Shown: piece after piece, positions 36,601-45,600 of the stretch
Numbering within the stretch: the stretch's first letter is position 1
Layout of the letters: each line of letters opens with the position of its first letter
Source: Mesostigma viride
Lineage: Eukaryota > Streptophyta > Mesostigmatophyceae > Mesostigmatales > Mesostigmataceae
Length of the DNA: 64,000 bases
NCBI GenBank assembly: GCA_009746045.1
Contig: RPFO01000312.1
Coordinates: 1,498,639-1,562,638 of the forward strand
Reading direction: 5' to 3'
Program-made: the position numbers and the translations under genes
Notes under the pieces: model-generated
What the model saw: the letters and a program-made list of their open reading frames with translations, nothing else
The model's database searches: none
What the model was told of the DNA's origin: nothing

Positions 36601-39600
36601 GCGCACACGGTAAGCTAAGGGCGACAAGGTAGTATTTATTTAGAGTATAGTGTTTGTGTAGAGTATCACATGGATGTCCGGCTTGTTGTCACCACCAGCA
36701 CGGTCAAGGTGGCGCGGCCAGTGCTTTTAGTCCTGTGTATGGCGTCTAATGGTGGCATGGGATAGCATCAGCTAAGGAAAGGTCGTCGATGTGGTCGTTG
36801 TCCTGTCCTTGTGGTTGGTGTATAGCTGTCGCACTTGTTGGTGCTAGCGCAGGCTAAGGGCGCGCACCCATGCGTCAGCTGGACGTGTCTTGGTGTGGGA
36901 AACGGAGGGGGAGCGGGAGAAATAGATGGAAGGGGGGTGAAAAGGGTGGTAGGCCCAGGATAGTCAGCGGATAACTCACTGTGCAGTGACCAACCGTCAT
37001 GTCATATTTATACCTGACATGCCACAGTACTGTTGTGTCTGACTGTGCCCCACGGTTTCTAATACTGCTTTTGCCTCTGGTTTTGCTACGTTGTCCTCAC
37101 GGCGGCTGCCAGTTTTTAATTAAATATTAATCCATGCGTGTCTCGGCTGGACTTTTTTTCATTTTTTTCTCGGTTTTTTATCCTTTTGTTTCTAATTTTG
37201 CCACTTGTTGAGGTATTTGCAATTCTGGACGTCTCCAATGCTGGCCCCGCACGGCTCTAATTCTGGCCCTGCTTGCCAACGGTGCCCCTGATTCTGGCCC
37301 CCCCAGCAAAAGGAGCGCCTCCAGCGCAAGGGCAAGGGCTCGCGCCGCGCGGCGAGGGAGGACGAGGAGGAAGAGGAGGAGGTAGGGGCACTGAAATGAA
37401 ATTGATAGTGGGATGGCTCTTTGATAGTTTCAATGATGATTGATATGCACGATTGCATTTTAGGATGCTACTGTTTTGCATGTCGAACCCAACCCCAAGT
37501 CCCAGCCCGCGATACCACGAAAAGATGGCTCCAAAGGAAGTACATACTTGTTTCTACCTCAGGAAGCAAGTATTGGCCGCCACATCTTTTTCCCTCCCCT
37601 CCCGATCCTTGCCCGCCAGGTCCTTGCCCAACACTGCTTGTGTGCGTTTTCTTGCTATGGACAAACAGACAGCGAAGTAAATGCTCAAGAAATAGGATTG
37701 CAATAATAGTTGTACCGTGTGTTTGGTGCAACAAAAATTCTCCTTTAAATCCCACTCACCCACCCACCCACCCACCCACCCACCCACCCACCCACCCACC
37801 CACCCACCCACCCACCCACCCACCCACCCACCCACCCACCCACCCACCCACCCACCCACCCACCATTTAATGCCCCCCCCCCCCCCCCCCCCCCTCTCTC
37901 TTCTGTGTTCCAGGAGGAAGAAGATGACGACGAGGAGGACGAGGAGGAGCGCGGTGCTCCGGGCCGAGCCTCCACTCGCCGCACCGCCGCTGCTGCCGCT
38001 GCGACCGGTGACGAGGAAGACCTGCTGTCTGGAGGCGCAGGTGCGGGCGAGGACGAGGTCTTCTCCGAGGATGGCAAGCCGCTTGGCATCAAGCTGGGCG
38101 AGGGGGAGGATGAAGAGATGGAGGAAGAGGAAGGGGCCCTGGACGGGATCCAGCTGGACGAGAATGGGGAGGAGGTGGATGTGGAGGATGAGGCGGCAGC
38201 TGCGGCCGCCGCGCTGGTGACCGGTGGGAAGCAAAACCGGGATGCTGGTTCTGGCAAGGGCAAGCGGTCTGGGTCAGGGAAGGTCAAGCTTGAGGGGGAG
38301 GCGGGCAGGCGTGCCGGGGAATCCGGGCGAGGGTTCACCGAGGCGGAGGAGGCAGAGATGGAGGCGGCCGCGACGGCTGGCGACGCCGTGGGGCTCGAGG
38401 GGGGAACGGAGGATGAGGCCGACGGGTCGCCCACGGGCAAGATAAGCGGTGGCTTTGGGGCCAAGGCGGGGGGCAAGGGGAAAGGGGGGGTGCCAAGGAG
38501 GAAGGGAACGCGGGGGGAAAGGGGGAAGGGGGCAAGAGGGGGGATGTGGGGGTTGAGGGGGACAAGAAGGGGGCCGGGGCCAAGGGCAAGCGGGCGCCAG
38601 GGGCCAAGGAGGGAGGGGCTGACGCGGCCACGCGGGTGAGTGATGTGCTAGCGCTCGTGGTGGCTCTCGTTGTGGCCACGGTGTGTTTCCAAGCGGTGGT
38701 GTAGTGATCGTTGGCAGTACCTACTCAAAAAGAGTTCCTACACTTTGTAATCATAACTACATACGGGCGATCAGGGTGTAGTGATTGGGTAGCATCATCA
38801 AGCAGTCATGCTTGAAGAATTACCTAGGCTAGTCATGGAATGACTGTGTTTGAATAAATGTGCTAGTCATGGAATGACTGTTTCTGGACATACGCCATGG
38901 CGGGTGCCTCCCCTGGAGGAAAATAGTTTACCCGAACGTGGTGTGACAACTGTCGTGTGCACTCACCTGTGGTCGCTGGGTTGCGCCCTCTTGCTTGTGC
39001 CTTTCATGGTTACCACCTTGGCACCGTGTTCCTGTTTGAACGTTTGTCTTCAATTCATCCATATTCGTATCTCGTAATTATATGAATATTTGTATCTCGT
39101 AGTCACATGAACATCCCTTTGTGAATCCCATCTCTGTGACACCTTGCCAGCCCGACGGAGGCGGCACGGACGCAAAAGATGACGACAAGGCCCGTGCTGC
39201 GGCGTCGACCGCAGCGACCGCCACCACGGCCCCCGACGCCAAGAAATCCGCGCCGGCGCCACCTGTTGCCACGGCGGCCGCCGACGGCAAGAAGATCTCC
39301 CTGGCCGCGGCCGCCGCATCCCTGTCAGGCGTCGCCCAGGAGCGGGAGGGCAGTGGGGTTGTGGCGCGGGGCAGCAAGGGCGGCGCCGCAGGGGCCACCC
39401 CTGAGTCAGCACCGGGGGCCTCAAGGCCTTCCCCCGACGGTGCTGGGAGCGGGGGGGCGGTCGCGGATGCCAGCGCCGGCGCGGGGGGTGCCAAGCCGGG
39501 GGCAGCAGGGTCAGTCAAGCCGGCATTGTGCTCAGGGGCCCCTGGGGGCGGGGCTGGGGGAGGGGGGGCCGGCGCGACGGACATGGAGGTGGATGGGGAG

Positions 39601-42600
39601 GCGGAGGGCGAGGGTGATGGCTCCGGTGGAAAGAGCGGCAAGCGGGGCGACACCGGGGCGGGCGGTAGCAGCAGGAAACGCGGGGGTCGGGCCGGTCCTG
39701 GGGACAAGAAGCGGCAGGAGGCCTCGGAGAGTGGGGCGGTGACGGACGCCAGCACCGGGGGGAAGGAGTCGGGGGATGCCAGCACCGGGGCGGAGAGGGA
39801 CGGCGAGCCTGCGAAGGGCAGGGGGGCAGAGGGAGGTAATGAGGCGGAGGGCAAGGGACGGGGGTCAGCCAAGGGCGGGGCGGGGGCGAGGAGGGGCGGG
39901 GATGCGACCAGGGAGGATGTGGAGGAGGGGGAGGGCGGGGAGGGGGAGCGTGGGGGCCCCAATGAGGCCGGACAGGAGCCATCGGCGGTCAGGAATGGTG
40001 CGGCAGGGGCGGGAGCGGGGGCGGGGGCCGCGGTCAGCACAGTGGTCGTCAAGGGGGGCACCAAGAAAGTGCGCCCACTGGCCCCCGCGATGGACCTGGT
40101 GCGTATTGGCAGTGGAGAGGAGGGCGCGGCTACGGGCGGCGGTGGCGGTGAGCTGGCGGCCAGCGGCCAAGTCTCGGGCCGTGTGGACTCTTCTAGCGCA
40201 GGCAACAGCGGCAGCAACGGGGGCGTTGGTGCTGCCAACAACGCGGGGGCATTAGTACCGGTGACGGATGCAAGTGCTGCTGGGGGCTATGGGACAGACA
40301 AGCCTGAGGGAGGCGATCGGGGAGGGGAAGGAGCCTCGGCGATTTCCCCCGTTGCGGGCGCAAGCAGCAGCACGGTAGTCCCGGCAGTTACTGCGGCGGT
40401 GACAGCGACCGGTGGGCCTGGCAGCGGGGGTGGCGCAGGTGGCGCTGGTGCGGGGGCCCCCGCGGGCGTCCACAGCAAGGTCCTCTTTGGCCACGACGCA
40501 CTCTACATACTCTTCCGGCTGCACCAGGTGGGGCCCTGAGTCCCTGGGTGTTGTGTATGGGCAAAGGGCCTTCTCGTTGTGTATCGGGGTCGAAGGTTCC
40601 TGTATTGGCCCCCACGTGTCGCAGTCACGTGATTATCAATGGTTCAATGGGCAAAGGGAAGGACATAATGGATGGGATTTTAGCAGCACAGCCAGCAGAA
40701 ATCCCCATGTTGGTGTGCAGCCCATGGTTGCTGGGCCCTAGCGTTTAGCGTATTTGACAAAGGGAAGGCCCATGGGGGTTGTTTGTAACACGCACAGCTG
40801 GTCAAACCCCCCTTTTGGCATGCACCCGTTCTATGGCTTTATTATAGAGAGGGTTAGCCTGTTGGTTTGTAACCCACATTTGTGTTGCCCCCTTCTCCCC
40901 CCGCAGGTGATCTACGACCGCCTGTGCGTGGCGAAGCAGACGGCCGCGCAGCTCATGGAGGGGGGGTGGAAGCCCAACGCGTCGCAGGTGGCGGCAGGGG
41001 CCGACGAGAACACCGACCTGTACCACACGTGAGTGTTGCTTGCGGCGTGCTGCACAGTGAGAAGATTACTCATGCTTTCTTAAGATCACACATGCCACGG
41101 GGACCAACCGAGCTGTGCCACGCGTGAGGCTTGCAAGTGTAGCCACCCTTGTTGTCTTTTTTTGCTCAATGGTCATAGGCTTCCTGTCGTACCAGTCGTG
41201 CGTGCGGCAGGGTTTGGATGGTTTCCCGCGCGGCTGGATGGGAACTCTCTGGTGACAGTCTGGATGTGTGGGCCGTGCAGGATGTTGTAAACTTGGGTGT
41301 AAACACTCTTGGCGTGGTCTTGATACGTGGGCCGTTCTGGCATGCCCCTGATCGGCCGCGCTGGGTTGTGCCACCCTCCAGCTTCCTGCGCGCCCTGTTT
41401 GCGCTGCTGGAGGGCACGGTGGACAACGCCAAGTATGAGGACGACTGCCGCGCGCTGCTGGGCACCTCTTCCTACGTGCTCTTCACGCTCGACAAGGTGG
41501 TGCTCAAGCTCGAGAAGCAGGTGTGTTTACAGGTGGCTATATGGCACGTTCTAGATCATATGATCTATCTCATACTACTAGATCAGCGTGTTGTAGATCA
41601 TGTTATCCACACAGTATGCTCTGTATAAAATATGCTCAGTATATAACCCGCAGGCTTCGGGAGAGGCCTTTATGTTCTCCGAATCCGGCGCCTCTACATG
41701 TGTTCCAAGCCTATCTGTCTGTGGGCTCTGGACCATTGGGCATCCTTACTGCATTTGCCACGCCCTGCCGAAGCTGCATTGACCCACAAGTGCGCCCGCA
41801 CTGGTCATGATGCAGAGAGCGCTCTGTGGCCTGCCCGCTAAATTACGGCAGTGAGAGAAGCTACGACACCCTCCCTCCTCCTAATTGTGTATAGGGGTTG
41901 AAGGTTCCTTTTTTGGTACCCATGTGACGCAGTCTACGTGATAGTTATTCAATTAATGCTCTGTATGTATGGGGTCGGGGGTCAGGGGTCAGGGGTCAGG
42001 GGTCAGGGGTCAGGGGTCAGGGGTCAGGGGTCAGGGGTCAGGGGTCAGGGGTCAGGGGTCAGGGGTCAGGGGTCAGGGGTCAGGGGTCAGGGGTCAGGGG
42101 TCAGGGGTCAGGGGTCAGGGGTCAGGGGTCAGGGGTCAGGGGTCAGGGGTCAGGGGTCAGGGGTCAGGGGTCAGGGGTCAGGGGTCAGGGGTCAGGGGTC
42201 AGGGGTCAGGGGTCAGGGGTCAGGGGTCAGGGGTCAGGGGTCAGGGGTCAGGGGTCAGGGGTCAGGGGTCAGGGGTCCGGGGTCCGGGGTCCGGGGTCCG
42301 GGGTCCGGGGTCCGGGGTCCGGGGTCCGGGGTCCGGGGTCCGGGGTCCGGGGTCCGGGGTCCGGGGTCCGGGGTCCGGGGTCCGGGGTCCGGGGTCCGGG
42401 GTCCGGGGTCCGGGGTCCGGGGTCCGGGGTCCGGGGTCCGGGGTCCGGGGTCGGGTTCGGGGTTCGGGGTTCGGGGTTCGGGGTTCGGGGTTCGGGGTTC
42501 GGGGTTCGGGGTTCGGGGTTCGGGGTTCGGGGTTCGGGGTTCGGGGTTCGGGGTTCGGGGTTCGGGGTTTGGGGTTTGGGGTTTGTAGCTTTTGCCTTGC

Positions 42601-45600
42601 TCTTCACGCTTGACGTAGTGGTGCTCAAGCTGGAGTAGCAGGTATGTTTCTGTATATTATCTATTATGCGATACAGTGTCTTCTACAGTGTACTCCAGCA
42701 CCATATGTGCCTGCAAGCGTTTGATGCTCTTCACGCTCGACAACAGGGTGAAGCAAGCGGGAGAATCAGGCCCGTATAGTGGGCTGTACAGTACTTGTTC
42801 AAGTATACATATAGGGGGCTATAAAGTACTTGTTCCAGTAACACATGGTGGGCGGTACAGTACTTGTTCAAGTAAACATATGGGGGGCTACAAAGTATTT
42901 GTTCCAGTAACACATGGTGGGCGGTACAGTATGCGTTGAAGTATACTACAGGCGATGTATTCGGGATAGGACTGTAGCCGCTGTCATGCTGTTCCCGCTC
43001 GACAAAGTGGGTGGCGGTAAAGCTGGAGAAGCAGGCACTCGTGTAGAGTATTCCATACCATGGGTTCTACCCATGGCCCCATCCTTGGTGGAACCTATCC
43101 TTGGCCCAGTTACTCCATCCCATGGTCCCTGCTGCCTGCAGGCGGTACAGGCGCCTGGGCCTAGCCGAGCACCTGGCCCGCACAGATCAGGTAGACACAT
43201 CAGATAGACTAGCTGGCACCAAGCCCGCCCAGCCTGGGCGTTATGGCCTCACTTGGCGTGCCCCAGGCAGCGCGTGGCAGGGCCGCCACCCGTGGACTTT
43301 CCGCAATAGGCTTGGCATGGACATGTGCTGCCCTAGACGTGACGGGCTCACACCCGGGCAGCCTCCTGGTTTGTCTGTAATATGGAGGCGGATGGTTCGC
43401 AAGGATGGATGGCAAGTAGTGACGAAGGAGACCAACCCCAAGTCTGTGGGGGCTCTGCGTGTGACAAAGTATGGCATTCGTAGCGATTCGGGCCGTGGTG
43501 CCCACAACCCTGTAACTAGGAACTAGCTAGCTAGCATCATCCATTCCATCCCTTGTTCCCCTCCCACTGAGGACTTATGCTCACGTGACGCAGTCACGTG
43601 TCTATTAATTAATTATTACTCCCCGCTCCCCACCTCTTTGTTGTCCCCCCTCCCCGCCTATTTGTTGTTCCGCTTCTGGATGTTGTCCCGCTTTTCCTTG
43701 ATAGCGAATCCGTTCCCCTTGTTCCGTGGTCTCCCCCCTCAACCTTCTCTCCCCCCTCAACCTTCTCTTCCCCCTCAACCCTCTCTGCCCCCCTCAACCT
43801 TCTCTTCCCCCTCAACCTTCTCTGCCCCCCTCAACCTTCTCTGCCCCCCTCAACCTTCTCTGCCCCCCTCAACCCTCTCTGCCCTTCCCAACCTTCTCTC
43901 CCTCTCCCAACCTTACCTTCCACTCCCAGCCTCATCTTTCCCTCCCAACCTTCTCTTCCCCTCCCAACCTCATCTTCTCCTCCCAACCTTCTCACCCCCC
44001 TCCCAACCTTCTCTCCCCCCTCCCAACCTTCTCTCCCCCTCCAAACCTTCTCTTCCCCCTCCTGCAACCTCTCTGCCAATTCATCCACTTGTCCTTGTCC
44101 TTGTCTTGCCCTTGCCTCTGTTCCGCTCCCTCTCTCGTTTTGAACATCGTCAGCTGCAGCTTGCGATCATCGTCAGCGTGTGAACAGCGACGAGCTGTCC
44201 CTTCTTTGTGTTAGCTCCTCAGTCCTTTTCCCTCTTTTTCTCTTTGAGCATGCACCCTTTGGGTCGGCATGTCTCACCTTCTGCGTCCGTTTCATTTCAC
44301 CTTTTAGCCCTTCTTGCCCTCTTGCCCCCGGTGACTCCTCCCACCCCCCTACCCCGCCACACCACAAACCCACACAATAATAATAATTATTATTATTATT
44401 ATAACAACGAACCCGTGATGAACCCCCAGCTGCAACTGGTGAACAGCGACGAGCTGTCGCTCAAGCTGATCGGGATGCAAAACTACGAGAGTTCGCGCGG
44501 GCGGCCCGTTGCGGAGAGTGTCTACTTCGCCAACTGCTGCATGCTGCTGGCCGACGAGCCCTGCTACCGGCTGGAAGTGGTGCGTGTCACGGCACACAAA
44601 TTTCGTCGAGGCAGACAGCATAGTGAACCAAATGCTGCCTACACCAATGCTGCACACACATATGTTTATGTGAATAGGAGCTCACCATCCTCGCGCTTGT
44701 GGTATGGTAAGGTTTTATTGTTTGTGCCCAGGCAATGTGCTGGTGACCCCATGCGGCCACCTCCTCTCTCTGTCACTAGAGCGGCTGCATGGTGGGTCTT
44801 CTTACACCCCCGGTAGGCCCCACCCCCATATTCCTCGCCCCCTTATGCCTACCACCTACCCCTTATCCCTGCCCCTCTGCCTTCTAAGCCCCGCACTCCA
44901 CCCCCGGTCGACAACCTGCGCTGCGAGCCGTCGGCTATCGCTTTGCAAAGGAACCCCACCCCATAGAATGTCCACCACGCAATCCTTTTGCCTCAAGACT
45001 GTTGTCTTTTTTTGGGGGGGGGGCGCCATCGCTCGCTTGGGCTGAGCATATTGTTTGCATGGTTTTTGTTCCCCCTTCTCCCCCCCACACACCACCACCA
45101 CCACCACCACCACACCCGCGCTCTACCCCAGGCCAAGGACCCCCATCGGCGTCTGGCCATCACGTGTTTAGACCGCGGCCCTGACAAGTCGGAGCTGCTC
45201 TGTGGCGCGATGGAGGGCTCCTTTGCCGACTACCTGGGCTCCTTCTTGCACTGCAAGCCGTCGATGGACGACGATGGCCGTGGCAGTGTGTACCTGGGCC
45301 GGTGAGGGGCGGTTGCATAGAGCAGGTTGTTGTGCACCTGGGCCGATGAGGAGCAGTGGCACCATAGAGCAGTTGAGGCATAGAGCAGGTCGTTGTGTAC
45401 CTGGGCCGGTGAGGGGCAGTGGCAGCATAATAGGTGGGCACAGAGGAGACGAAGAAGTCATGTGATACCTGGGCTGGTGAGGGGGCAGCATAAGAAAGCA
45501 GGTTCAAGGAGTGGTTGGTGTGTGCATAGGCAGGTAGGGCCAGGGAGAAGGAAATGAGCTAGATGTGCGAGTGACAAGAGAGTTAAGGTCGCTAAGATAA

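Noticed and set aside
39078-40241. Minus-strand ORF of 387 codons (Pro/Ala/Ser-rich)
   Set aside because: It is the antisense shadow of the GC-rich SIN3 exon 17.
41938-42613. GSGVRGQ repeat proteins and their complement
   Set aside because: A 7-bp array is open in all frames; it is intronic and lacks start or splice support.
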